From Kingdonia uniflora (lineage: Eukaryota > Streptophyta > Magnoliopsida > Ranunculales > Circaeasteraceae), in assembly GCA_014058105.1 (NCBI GenBank), contig JACGCM010001620.1, forward strand, positions 744,001 through 808,000: DNA of 64,000 bases, in the 5' to 3' direction. Position 1 is the stretch's first letter, and each line of letters opens with the position of its first letter. The position numbers and the translations under genes are program-made. This document shows, one piece after another, positions 36,406-47,949 of the stretch. A model generated the notes under the pieces. The model did no database searches and was not told the DNA's origin. It saw nothing but the letters and a program-made list of their open reading frames with translations.

Positions 36406-37059
36406 TATTTGAGAATCGAGGTAGCTAATCTATATTATATGACAAGAAACGATACACGGAATAAGCTCTAATAGGAGAACAATCAAACAAGAATATTAAG
36501 GAACATAAGAATTCCCAGTGGATGGAAGTGGAAAGCCCTTTCGACTAAAAAACCTCTCCCCGAACAATCCACTATAATGACCAAACAGGTTACAACAATC
36601 TCTCCAAGTTTCTCAAGCTTTAATGGAGTCTCTCAAATTCTAGGTCTCTAGAATTAAACTCACTCAAAAAAAGATGACCTAGAATTAAACTCACTCAGAA
36701 AAAGATGACTTAAACAAATAAACTAAATTCCCTTTATATACTAGAGAACTAAATACAAGTAGAATGGATCTCGAGGTAAACTCAACGTCCCAGAAGAACA
36801 TCCTAGGCAAACCTATGCATAGTTTGTTCGAACAACTCCAAGATCGTACGAACGACTTTAACGATAATTGGCCTCTAGCCCTAGAATCATGTAACTTGTT
36901 CGAATGGCATCCAAGCTCGTTCCAACGACTTTGACGATCCAAGTTTCAAAACGCAAAAACAGAGATCTCGTTCGAACGACTTCCATTTTCGTTCAAACGA
37001 CTTTGAAAATTTCATTCTTCGACAATTTTATTCTTCACAGTTCGAGTTCACGCCCAACA
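36406..37059 (-). repeat. 5' LTR of copia B
   Basis: About 654 bp, matching the 3' LTR with extra short insertions, including a repeated TAGAATTAAACTCACTCA segment near 36650-36700. TATA box at about 36731-36740 (minus). TTCGAA words cluster at 36825-36985. Confidence 0.88.
36825..36985 (-). promoter_or_regulatory. TTCGAA cluster, copia B 5' LTR
   Basis: Three exact TTCGAA words and several one-base variants, about 85-255 bp upstream of the TATA box on the minus strand, in the same places as in the 3' LTR. Confidence 0.55.
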
Positions 37060-37393
37060 ACATTTACTATCCTCACCTTCGGCAGCCTCTGTAGACATTG
37101 AGAACCATTTAAAGCTTAAAGCTTAAATCTTAAAAGTATATCCAAGTTAATTGCTATGACCAGAAAAGGTAATAGGTAATAAATCCCTAACTAATTACAT
37201 GACCACAAAATATAATGTGAACAAAGCTGGATTCTCAATAGAGATGGGGCGGGATTGCATTCATCATGATTCATACAAGGTAGTGATGCAAATATTACTA
37301 AAACCTTGGGGGCTTTACCTAATCGCAATTTTTTTTCATCAAATCACTACTGGTGCTTACAAAAGCACTCCTTGATCATTTGAGATGGTGCTT

Positions 37394-38440
37394 AGGGCTT
37401 TACACGGTCTGGTTCGGTCCGATTTTGGCCCTAAACCGCGAACCGAACTGGAAACCTCCAGTTTTTTAGAACACTGAACCGAAACCGAATCGGGCATATA
37501 AAGAACCACTGGAAAAGAAGACCGTATATTCGGTTCAGTTCTAGTTTTAGTTCTCAGTTTTTCTTTGATGAAAAAAAAAAAAACAACAAAAACTCTTTAT
37601 TCATAACCCATATTTCTTTTCACCCCTTGGATTCCTCTCAACCCATCTCCATTTGTGCTCATATTCCCCTCCGGATTTTCCGATTTCCAAAACTCTAAAT
37701 CTTCACAACCACCGATCCCCCAGATCTTGATCTCTTCATTAACATGGAACAAACCCTCTTAACCCTCAAATGGGCTGCTGGTAGAATTGGTTGAATATTT
37801 CATTAACCAATTATCAGATCTCGTGCTCTCCAAATCTTGAGCTCTTCATTAACCAGTTTCCAGATCTTAGATCATCGTCTTAATGATTGAATAGTTGTAT
37901 GGTTGAATGTTTGAGAGGTTTAATGTTTCATGTTAGAATGGTTGAATGTTTGAGGGGCTTAATTTTAACTTTCTTCTTCGAACTTTGAACTTTGAATGGT
38001 TGAATGTTTGGACTTCTGAGAATACAAATAGAGAGATTGAGGGGAGAGAGAGGTATGGCATAGAGTTGGCGTGCATATATGATATGATAGTTCTTTTTTA
38101 GCTTTAAAAAGAAATGAGTAAAAAAAGAAATGATGTCAGGTGTATGATATGATAGTTTTTTTTAGCTTTAAAAACTACTTTAATGAGATGAGAGGCATGA
38201 CAGAGAGTTGGTGAGAGTTGGTGTGCATGTGACAAGAGAGAGGTGAGAGAAAAGTAAGATTATTATGTGACTCGGTCGGTTCAGTTAACCTAGTTTCAAA
38301 ACCGAAACCGAACCGGTATGACCGATTTTCCTAATTTCGAAATCGAAGCCGAACTGGGGCTGTTAAGAACCGGTTGGAACCGCCAATTTTGGTTCGGTCC
38401 GGGTTGGTTTTCTGGTTCCCCAGTTTTCTTGTACAACCCT
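37394..38440. mobile_element. Non-autonomous hAT-like element, 1.05 kb
   Basis: Left end AGGGCTTTACACGG, right end complementary to AGGGTTGTACAAG, both followed by GGTTCGGTCC/CCGAACC-type subterminal repeats. GTGCTT flanks both ends (37388-37393, 38441-38446), a partial match to an 8-bp hAT duplication. The interior is AT-rich and non-coding. Confidence 0.65.
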
Positions 38441-38703
38441 GTGCTTACAAAAATACAAGGCAGTACTCTCAAAAGGATCTCTTTCTGGTTGAATGAGCCA
38501 AATCTTCTGGGTGAAGTGTAGAGAAGGTAGTGTTTAGGTTTCTCTGTGCAAAAGTTATCGGGGAAGGATTCGGGGACCCTAAGAGAATTGACCCTAGCCA
38601 GACCCTAAAGGAGAGTCACTCATCTAATAGAGATGAGTGGCTAAGATAAATTGAACTTTTCTTATAAAGGAAATGAGGTGGTATTGTGGTAATGAGGTGG
38701 CTT

Positions 38704-38705
<2 letters not shown>

Positions 38706-38744
<39 letters not shown>
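38706..38744 (+). repeat. CT microsatellite
   Basis: An almost pure CT run of about 38 bases inside the left part of the long-TIR element; shorter CT runs follow near 38820-38840. Confidence 0.9.
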
Positions 38745-38745
<1 letters not shown>

Positions 38746-39361
38746 ATGATGTGTCACTCTCTTCTCTATTCTATTATTGTTTTGAATTTGAAAAGAAAAG
38801 ACTCTCTACTCTCTCACCGTACCTCTCTCTCTATCTCTATCTCATTTTCCATTACCAACAAAATTCAAAATTTAAAACACAAAATCCTCCCAAATCCATT
38901 CCCAAAGAAAGCAAATGCAATTTTTCCCTTTGGATTAAGAGAAAACTTGCGACTCCCACAAAATCACTAGCAATCGATTAAAATAAGGGATTATAGTTTG
39001 TAGAACTACATAAAAATACGAAGCTGCGATTTTGTTGGGTTTGTATGTTGGCAGTTGTATGTTAATTCTTGTGGGTTAAAGTAATTGTATGTTGGGATCC
39101 CTAGTATGTTTTCCCTCTTATTTATCTTGTTTGTTGAATTTATAGGGTTTCAGATCTGAAACGGTTTTCTTTATGAAGAACAATAATTTTCTCAGTCCCG
39201 AACAACAGTTCCTCACTTGTCTGGTCCCTCAGAAAAGAACAAAAATAACTGGGTAGTATTTTCATTCTTAAACATTTAACCACAAATTCCATATCCAATT
39301 GTCGATGTATAGGGGTAGTTGACAATGCTATAGACTGCTGTGAACCAGCCCTAATTCTTAG

Positions 39362-40581
39362 TATGTTATTTTAATATACTCCCCAATATGATGTGGTTGT
39401 TTGCTGCAATTGATAACTCATTGCTTCCCATGTAAAACATCTACTTTTGTGAACTATATGCACCCTATATGGCATGCTTTATGTTGATAAGCCCTAACTT
39501 CCAATGTATAACATCTAATTTTGTCGACTGTATGCCTTGATCGACAATATGGTTTAGGGTATGTAGTGCTTATAGGTTGTCAACAATATTGTAGATTATT
39601 GTAAACCCTACCAAATTATGTGTATGCTATTTCAATGTGCCCTCCCAGTATGTGAACCTATGTGATTGTTTGTTGTAGTTGATAACCAGGGGCGGATTTA
39701 TAGGCTTAGAAGGGGGGGGGGGGGGGGGGGCAGTTGCCCCCCTTGATTTTTGCCAAAAAAGGCCTTATATATAACACTTGAAAAAAAAACTATACTTATC
39801 CACCTAAAGCCCAACCCTGGCAGCCCACAGCCCGACCTAGAAAGTGTGGAACCAAATAATCTAAGAACCCGCCCCTTAAAATGTGGGAAGTGGGAACCAA
39901 TTAAGTGAATTAACCAAACAATAATAAGAGTTGAAGAACATCCATCTCTAATGTCTCCAACTCCAACTCAACTCTCCAACCAAAGATTAACACGAATTTA
40001 TCTTTGCAATTGTGTAATTGCGTTCTCTCCAAGCATCTATCTCTCTCTCTCTCTTTCTTTCTATCGACTAGTATAAGGTTCATTTGGTTTGTGATTTTGT
40101 TAGTTGTTTCCTTAATTCCTTCAACCTCAATGTATCAACTATCAAGTATCAACAATTCAACATCACTAGAAATGAGTGCTCTCTGTAACTATTGGTATAA
40201 TCATGATCTCTTCTCTTTATAGTTGTAAAGATGTGATTTTTATGTGATTTATTTATGATTTGGTGATATATTTGATGATGCCTGATAGGTTGTTTTGTTT
40301 TATGGGTTTTAATTTTAGTTGTTTATAGTTATACCATATAATTTACTTAAATACCCTTGAACACCCTTTTTTTTTTTGGGAACATTTTCTTTAATACAAC
40401 CCCCCCTCTAAAATGATAGGTCTGCCCCTGTTAATAACCCCTAGCTTCCGATGTAAAACTTCTACTTTTGTGGACTATATGCCATACTTTATATTGATAA
40501 CTATTAGCTTCCAATGTAAAACATCTAATTTTTTTGATTATATGCCATGCCGACAATATGGTATGGGTATATAGTGTTTAT
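39362..40581 (+). repeat. Direct duplication split by a hAT MITE
   Basis: Copy 1, about 39362-39571, and copy 2, 39632-39686 plus 40439-40581, share TTGATAAC, CTTCC-ATGTAAAAC, CTACTTTTGTG-ACTATATG and CGACAATATGGT in the same order. Copy 1 is thus an unoccupied counterpart of the insertion site at 39687. Confidence 0.75.
39687..40430. mobile_element. hAT MITE, 744 bp, within the long-TIR element
   Basis: Ends CAGGGGCGGATTTAT and the complement of CAGGGGCAGACCTAT. Flanks TTGATAAC (39679-39686) and TTAATAAC (40431-40438) match at 7 of 8. A G19 run lies at 39712-39730, followed by GTTGCCCCCC, which can pair with it. Non-coding. Confidence 0.85.
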
Positions 40582-42674
40582 GATCATCTTGATTGTCGTG
40601 TAATCAATTAATTGACAACTCTTCTACTTTAATTACGCTGTTCACAAAGTTTCAATATTCGAGGTGAGAAGGTGTATGATTCGTTGTTGCGTATTTTTTT
40701 TGTTTAGTCATCAGAATGTAGAGTATAGGCACATGGGCATTTGCTAGCTACAAAACTATTACTTTGAATATAAGTGGTTTTGACTCAATTTTTCACTTAA
40801 AATTGGCTATTGTTTCCATTATGTTGTTATTCGAATTATTATTAGATCGCCAATATACAGGCCAACTCGACAATTTAAATATGTTTTTGTCAATTAGTTA
40901 GAATAGTCGATAATTTTGATTCATTATACCTGGTGAGTTTTGTCGGGATCTGCATTACTCGACAATAAATATACACCCATGCATTTATAACATTCTCATT
41001 GACATCGAGCATTCAACAATTAAGTGCCAAAAATACAATTAATCGACATTACAATGAATACAAACTCATACTACTAAACTATTATAATCCATAAACTGAG
41101 AAGGGCAACATCAATTTCAACTTCGGATACATAGTAAATCGATGTAGTTACAATATAATTTAGGAGTTTCTTAAATAGTTATGAATATCCTAGTAATGAA
41201 AGAAAATACAAAGATCTTAAAGCAAAATCATAACTTCTAGATGACCGAATTCTGATTCGAACTCAATTTTAGCTTGCGCGCTTTCTTCTTCCTCCACTTG
41301 TTCAACAATCTCATCTTTCTCTTTGTCAGGTAGGAAAATTGGAATGTGGACATCATCCTGCCTCTCCGTGTCGTCCATTCAAAAACACCCCGTAAGTAAT
41401 TTATGCACCCATGCGATACATCTAAACCCCATTGCCATTTTGAAGGTTCTGAAAGAGAAGGCAAAATTACTCGACAATAAATTAGAACATAAGGCAAAAT
41501 TAAAAACCTCATTTAAACCCCAAGCTAAAAATAGAAGGCAAAATTAGAACAGGCCATAAATGTTGAGGCAAACTAAATTGTCGATCATCGCAGTCTCTGA
41601 CAATAAGATCTTCTACGAATTATCGATTGCCCAGGTCGACGACAATAACAATCTCACACGTTAACCTAACACAAGGTTTTCACAATGGGTTTTGTATTTC
41701 TTGAGGCCATCAAAATCCAAATACTCATCTCACTGCAGAAAAGTAACTTAGGACAGTATACATGGGATACTATTACTCACATTGCTAGTTATTCTGCAGT
41801 AATTTCCAATTTCCAGATCTGAAACATAAAGGGGAACCCACAAAAAATAAGTAATTAGCAATTCCCAAAACCATAAACAAACAAGGATTTTGGCTAAATT
41901 ACTCCTCCAAACAATTTGATTTTACAGAAAGTTGACAAACCCTAAAAACAGCAAATTACTCCTCCAACAAAGAAATACAATGGGGAAACAAACCCTAAGC
42001 AGAAATAAGAGAGAGACAATTACTAAGATGGTTGCTCCAAGTTGCTAGGGCCTCATCACCGCAGCTCCTTCCACCCACAAATTTCTTCCACCCCCAAAAT
42101 TCTTACTCTCATCCTCAATAAGATTCAGAACTGCTTCTCTCTCACACTGCAATCTCTCCATTCACACTACCGTCGAATCGCGATTTTTTTTGGTCTTAGA
42201 AGAGAGAGAGAGGGAGAGACACAAATCAGAGAGTGTGTGAGAGATTTTTTTTGGTTTCAGGAGAGAGAGGGGGAAAGATAGATCAGAGAGAGAGAGAGAG
42301 AGTTTGTCTGACATAAGGATGGGCTCAACATTTTGGGGAAAATGTTTTACAAATTCAAACAGGCCACCTCACATGAGAGAGCCACCTCATTCCTTAAGAA
42401 AAAGCCACTCCATTCTCTAATATCCACCTAATTCTCTAATAACAAAAATGCAGATTTTTGTCATCTACTCATCTCATTTGATGTGTGGCTCTGCTTTAGG
42501 GTCTCGTCATTAGGGTCAATTTCTTTAGGGCCCCCGAATCCTCCCCCAAAGATATTGTGCTTGCAAAGGAAAACAACATATCAACTTATGGCCAGTAATT
42601 CATAATTATGCTGAATACAACAAATTTTTCATACATGATAATAGGAGATACCTTACAAGTCAAATCCTAGACGG

Positions 42675-42786
42675 TTACTCCTTTGCAGGCTGCACGAATG
42701 CAAGCCCACACGATTCACAAAATGCATATAGTTCAACCTCATAATGTAGGGGCGTAAGCGTAAACTCTATTCCTAGAAAGTTTAAG
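42675..42786 (-). CDS. Candidate terminal exon, unknown protein
   Basis: After a good acceptor (TTGTTTTGCAG on minus) an open stretch reads NFLGIEFTLTPLHYEVELYA and ends VQPAKE-stop. The composition looks like folded protein, but I recognise no family and cannot link it to the exons at 43523-45964, which have their own stop. Confidence 0.25.
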
Positions 42787-43103
42787 CTGCAAAACAAATC
42801 ACAGTACTTATGTAAGACGGAGTAGGGAAGCATCCGCATTAAACAAAAGGTTTGTGTTACACAGTACAGAGTAAATAAATAAAAAGGGTTAATTGAACTA
42901 CATTTGTAAGATAATCTCCAGAGTTTTCCCCCATTCAATATCCTAAATAAGTCAATATTCAATCACAAAACATATCAGGATAATTAAAATATGAAATGCA
43001 GACTGCAAATTGGAGATGAAACATAACACCGTATGAACAACTGTATACTGGAACTGTAAAAAAGAAAAATCACCTCAGAATGCTCATGTCATTAGCAAAG
43101 CTC

Positions 43104-43272
43104 GAGTCCGGATTTGCCAGCCCTCCTTAACGGAAGGTTGTGCAAACCCTCTCTCTTATTGGCTGGAGAGTTAACAGATGTTAAACACTACACCCTAAAC
43201 CCTCCACCCTAAACCAATAAGTGAGAGGGTTTGCACAACCCTCCGTTAAGGAGGGTTGTCAATTCCGGGCTC
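43104..43272. mobile_element. Foldback MITE, 169 bp
   Basis: Two arms of about 60 bp, GAGTCCGGATTTGCC...CTCTCTTATTGG and its near-complement, would fold into a hairpin. The short loop contains two ACCCTAAACC words. No clear target duplication. Confidence 0.75.
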
Positions 43273-43522
43273 TCTATTTATTTATCTTTTATAGCTGACA
43301 TGGTTATAGAAGTTACAGACTCAAAAATGTAGGGAGGTTGGACATGGGGAAGTACTAAAAGATTGCTCTAACACAACTGATACAATAGAACTGTAAAAGC
43401 TTCAGTTATATATCCTTTGCGTAATGCAACTAAATGTGGAAATACCTAAAACCTGTGAATTTTAAGAGGGTCAAGAGAAAACTGTCTCATTTGATATTGT
43501 AAGAGCGAGATGCATATCAATT

Positions 43523-45964
43523 CTAAGCTTCAATCATCAACTGGGAATTCTTCATCTGAGCCACTAGTGATCTCCGCTACTTGTTAAAATATTTGCCTGT
43601 TTGTGTTTTCAGAAAGTATTTTATAATGTTGCGGAAATGAAAAAATAGCAATTGAAACCTGTTGTCAGACCTTTATATGAATTTATGGATTAAAATATCC
43701 ATGATAAATTCATTATACCTAGATAAATATCTTAAAATATTTTTTGTCGGTTTGGTACTTTGATGATATTATCAGTGGTTTATCAATGACTAGTTTTGTG
43801 ACAAAAAAACCGTTATCACGATTTTATCAATTTATCACCAAAATATCACGATAATTTGATGGCATTAAGAGATAATTTGTTTTAACTTTTAACACTCTCA
43901 AAACCCAAAAGTTTGTGGGATTTATTTTATTATAAAAGAGGTATGACCACCCATTTAAAGATTTTAAAGAAGATGGTCTCATATCTGAAGACCAAAAGAC
44001 TAAAAAACAAACATTCTCGAGAAAATGTAATCCTGTTGAGAATGTTATAATATTGGTAATCCAGGCGGTAACTCCAGTAGAACTAGTCGAGGAATAGGTA
44101 ATCCTGTTGAAAGTGTTTTCCCCTCAAGTCATGGGGGTTAAGTTTATTTTAGTGTAGAGGCCGACTTTGACCATGATACTCAAAATTTTGATCATGGTTC
44201 CCGTCAAAGATCAATTAATTGGGGAAATCGACGTGGTCGAACAGGGAGATCACAAAGATTTGGCGATGGTTCATCTCGTGCGAGATATGATACAGGTTCC
44301 CTTTCATCGTACTTTGGTGGTATGAGCATGGGCACTGGCTACTACCCACATCCGTCCCCCTTCGATGCTCAGCAAATCAGCTAGTATGGAGGTTTCTTTG
44401 GTAACGAACTGTTGGAAAACCGAGAGGGCAAATCGCAACGCGGAAGTACAATATGATTAGCAATAACTCTAAGAACCAACTCTAACCATGGAGAATTTAA
44501 ACAAAGGCAATACACACATACACAAGGTTTAAATTAGGTGGAAACCCCAAATGATCAAAACCACCCCCGACAAGCACGACAAATATATTATCACTTAGGG
44601 TACAAGAAGTTCCAGAGATCACTCAACCTCACCTCTACCCTTACAAATAATCTCCAGCAAGAAACCCTAGAAAAAAAACTCAAGAAATCTCTCTAGGGGA
44701 AAACCTTAGATTTTTCCCTTTTCTCTCTCTAACTATTTTTCCCTGTACAGAGGCCTTTAACTTACACTCTATATTTATAGACTTTTCAGTAGGTCATCAC
44801 CAAAGTACGCATCACGAGATAAACCATTACTTTTGAATAAATCTCCTTCAAAACGAACTTAAATAAAATCAAACAGAATGTTTTTCGTTCGAACGACCAG
44901 AGGCTCCTTCAAACGACTTCAACGGAAACCATTTTCGTTCGAACGACTTGATGTCTCGTTCAAAGGACTTTACTCAATTTTGAGTCGTAACCTAACACGA
45001 ACATCCGTACGTTGAACTATCCTTCGGGTATGGATATGTTCCTGAAGAGTCATCCCAATCTTTGAGACTAAATTTCACACAAAGAAGAAGAGTTGGAGTA
45101 ATTGCTGTAAGCGGTTGCCCTCCCCTAGGTATTATGTCGTACTTGCTACAACAAGAGCACGAGAACCACATAAGAAATTGAGATCTCTATTTTAAGGATT
45201 TGACGTGGTAGGAATATTGCTGGAATCTTTCTAACGTCAATCAACAGTAAAAAAATAATGAATTTGAAGAGCCGCGCCACTCGTATATGCATTAGTTTAT
45301 CGATAATTTTATGAGATAATTCTTAGACTTCAAGTTGAAATTTGTAATTGAATTGCTCATACCAAGTTGTAATAAATAATGGTTATCTCAATAAATAATT
45401 ATTATCTTATATTCCTTCACATTTTATTTTAATTATTTTTACCCAAGCTCACATATTTTTTGAGATTCCTACACTTTGTCTTGGACATTTTTCTAAATAC
45501 TTTATGATATGTCATTCACATCTCCACTCGTTTTAAACAACATTACAATTTATTGTTTTAAACATCAAAATACCAAAAATATCATCGATAAATACAGATT
45601 CTTTGGTATAAACCGGTTCTTTCATTTAATGATTAAAATATTGAATGACAAAAATATCGTGATAAAATCAAAATAATATGATAAAATGATAATGGTGAGG
45701 GGTCGATAAATACATTGTTCGGTATTTTGATCTATGATATGAATATACCTTATTCTTTTTCTTTAGGGAATGGAACTTTTTTGCACAGGACTTCTCCAAC
45801 TCATATACTTTTCTCTTTCTTCCCTGAATACAAGACCTTGATTAAGTCACTGCCAAAAATGACAATAAGTTGATAGAATCAAACATGAAGGACTTTGTTA
45901 CTCACGCTGTTGTTCATAGCAGCAAACAGCTTCTCCTTTTCATCTTCAAATTTGGAAAATATAT
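43523..45964 (-). CDS. Candidate last three exons of a coiled-coil host gene
   Basis: Exons 45906-45964, 45749-45823 and 43523-43576 have GT/AG borders and phases that agree at both junctions. Together they read IFSKFEDEKEKLFAAMNNS, GRKRKVYELEKSCAKKF through KKKNK, then RRSLVAQMKNSQLMIEA and a stop, all in one frame with no internal stop. The charged heptad-like pattern suggests a coiled coil, the kind seen in chromosome-axis or cytoskeletal proteins, but I cannot name it. The last intron (43577-45748, 2.2 kb) holds transposon debris including a solo LTR. Confidence 0.45.
44410..44997 (-). mobile_element. Solo LTR, 588 bp, with 5-bp target duplication
   Basis: TGTTGGAAAACC...CCTAACA flanked by CGAAC on both sides (44405-44409, 44998-45002). 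No internal retrotransposon sequence is attached, so the rest was lost by recombination between LTRs. A TATA box at about 44769-44780 and the arrangement of TTCGAA words match copia B in minus orientation, but the sequence is a different family. Confidence 0.9.
44885..44975 (-). promoter_or_regulatory. TTCGAA cluster in the solo LTR
   Basis: Two copies of TTTTCGTTCGAACGAC plus two decayed versions (CCTTCAAACGAC, TCGTTCAAAGGAC), about 105-200 bp upstream of the LTR TATA box on the minus strand. Confidence 0.55.
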
Positions 45965-45965
45965 C

Positions 45966-47177
45966 TGTGTAATGGCAGAAACATAATATAGTAAGCTTAA
46001 CTACAACACAAAAGAATTGGTGCTCCAACATTATCAAATATAAACCAATTCAGAGCTTTCACTCCTTGTAAAGTTGTAAATGACCCTTAGTGTTTCTATT
46101 TACTTATCCAGAATGAGCAACTTAGACATGACATACATGTAGAAAAATTATGTGAGTGCAAGACTTGATATTGGTATGTGGTTGAGTTGCAAAAAAATAT
46201 AAAAATGGCTAAAATGCAGCTATGTAATAAACTGGAACTTTGCCTACAATTTAGTTGAAAGCATACTGATGCAGCGCGTTATGGAATGAAGCGTGTTTTA
46301 CAATTTACAGATAAAAATACTAACAGTAATTGTGAATCCGGCTGACGATTAACTCGACCTTCCTAAAGTTTAAAGATAAACTCAATCAATCAAACAAAGG
46401 GATATCTTTGGAAAACATTCCAAAGACTCTTTTCGTTCAACAAAATCAACTCCAAACTCATATTACAAAATGTCATTTATAGGCAACAACGACCATTGGG
46501 ATTGATAACTGACCATAACTCCATAACTCTTAAATAATAATTATAACTAACACTCATTACAAAGACTTATAACAAACACCCATAAATAAGACTCTTAAAT
46601 ATTAAAGACTCTTCAATATTGTAACTCATAAACATAACTCTTAACTAAAGTACCATAACTACTAAAACTAAGATTTTAACTAGACTCTTAATTATTGTAA
46701 CTGCTAAACAACGGCCCTTGAAATTCCTACTTGTTCCATACTGCATCACATACCAACAAGCTTACATTCGAGAAATCACATGCAAAAGTAACAGAAAATT
46801 ACATATGCAACTAGGACAGACCATGATGAGAAAACTACATATATATGCAACTAGTAACATAAATCACATGCAACAAGCTTACATCTTCTTTACTATCTAT
46901 GATCCTTTCCCTTTTAACAGGATCATGTTTTCGAATTTTAAACCATTAGCATATCTATGATCCTTTTCAGATCCATTGACTCCCCCGAGTCTCATACTTC
47001 AGAGTTCAGATGAGACAATAAAATTGATGCAGCCTTTACCATTTTAACCTCAAAGCTCATATCATTATACTAGATTTAGTCAATATTTATTGATACCAGG
47101 CAAAATTAATAAACCAACCATGTCATACCCACAATCACAGGCATTGGAAATGTCACGGGAAGCTATGCAATATTGCT
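45966..47177. other. No gene recognised
   Basis: AT-rich sequence with runs of CATAACTC/TTATAAC words at 46500-46690. Could be intron of the minus-strand candidate gene. The open frame at 46718-46960 has no domain. Confidence 0.35.
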
Positions 47178-47399
47178 TTATAAGTAATCCAAAATCGGCA
47201 AATTATCTACAGAACTTGAATACTCATGAGATTCACCCGACGACTGCATCGGCTCATCGAGAAACAGACACAAACCCTCTGGGTGTACGAGTACAAGAGA
47301 ATGGTTAACAGCCCTGTCAACTAAGTCCCTGATCTCTACAAGATCTTTGACGAGATCCTCATCAACACTATTGACAACAGAGGGACCCGAAGATAAATT
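47178..47399 (-). CDS. Candidate coding segment, unknown
   Basis: After an acceptor (CTTTAACAG on minus) 73 codons remain open (NLSSGPSVVNSVDEDL ... HEYSSSVDNLPILDYL, stop). Acidic and Ser-rich. It may be an exon of the coiled-coil candidate, but then the stop would have to be spliced out; it may be chance. Confidence 0.25.
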   Translation of the reverse strand, partial: NLSSGPSVVNSVDEDLVKDLVEIRDLVDRAVNHSLVLVHPEGLCLFLDEPMQSSGESHEYSSSVDNLPILDYL

Positions 47400-47900
47400 C
47401 TGTTAAAGTTAATATCTACGTCGAGAACAAATATTAGTGTTTATAATACCGGTGATGGGTTTCCGGTTGAGATTCATCACGAAAAAGGGTTTACGTTCCT
47501 GAGATGATTTTTTAGCATTTGCTGACAAGTAAATTATGATGATAGGGAAAAAGAGGGCAATTGGTGGGAGGATTGGGTATGGTAAGAAGCTTACGAATAA
47601 TTTTTTTGGAAGAGTTTGCGGTTTAGACCACCGATAGGAAGTGGAAGTAAGTACAAGCAGGTCTTTATGAAAAACATGGGAACAAAATCTGATCCAACTA
47701 TAGCCAAGTTAAAGGTCAACCAAAACTGGAATATAGCAACATTCACGTAAGACTTGGCTTAAGTTCAAAAATGACCTACATTGAAGCTGATGTAGTGGCG
47801 CTTATGAATAGGTAGGTGTTAGATAGTGCCAGATGCCTCAGCAGACGGTGAAGGTTTATTTGAATGGCCGTGAAATCCTTCCTTGATTACACAAATCTTT

Positions 47901-47949
47901 ACCTCTCTCATCTGCTTCCAGATCCAGGCCAGAGACGTTCCCAGGATTC
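47901..47949 (-). CDS. Short candidate exon
   Basis: Between TAACATTTCAG and GAG|GTAAAG on the minus strand, reading NPGNVSGLDLEADER. Good splice borders, no known family; too short to be sure. Confidence 0.25.

Larger units (their letters stand above)
31799..37059 (-). mobile_element. Ty1/copia retrotransposon (family B, Tork-like), both LTRs
   Basis: 5.26 kb with LTRs at 31799-32404 (3', 606 bp) and about 36406-37059 (5', 654 bp). The PBS reads TTGGTGTCAGAGC on the minus strand (36393-36405), fitting initiator-Met tRNA. The PPT, AAGTGGGAAC, is next to the 3' LTR. Flanks GCATT and ACATT agree at 4 of 5 bases as a target duplication. The RNase H motif style (IDRRKNTSGF, VLSTTEVEYVVAAEA) suggests Tork/TNT1; lineage is tentative. 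Confidence 0.92.
38560..42547. mobile_element. Long-TIR non-autonomous DNA element, probably MULE-type, 4.0 kb
   Basis: Ends are inverted copies over about 80 bp or more: GGGGAAGGATTCGGGG...CCCTAA...AATTGACCCTA on the left and the complement on the right, continuing into GAGGTGGC-type words. Flanking 9-mers AAAGTTATC (38551-38559) and AAAGATATT (42548-42556) agree at 7 of 9, fitting an aged Mutator-type duplication. No transposase is encoded. TCGACAA words are scattered through 39540-41650. Confidence 0.7.
43650..45745. mobile_element. AT-rich repeat in intron, host of the solo LTR
   Basis: Both ends are rich in TATCACGAT/ATCGTGATA words (43800-43860 and 45640-45690), which suggests the subterminal repeats of one element. 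A broken Gly/Arg-rich frame (44140-44390, HGSRQRSINWGNRRGR) continues after the LTR with SFGYGYVPEE. No TIR or transposase was identified. Confidence 0.35.

Noticed and set aside
38706..38744. CT run as a core promoter (Y patch)
   Set aside because: It sits inside a non-coding transposon with no downstream gene; an ordinary microsatellite is enough.
43150..43225. Two ACCCTAAACC words in the foldback MITE
   Set aside because: Too few for an interstitial telomere; they form the MITE loop.
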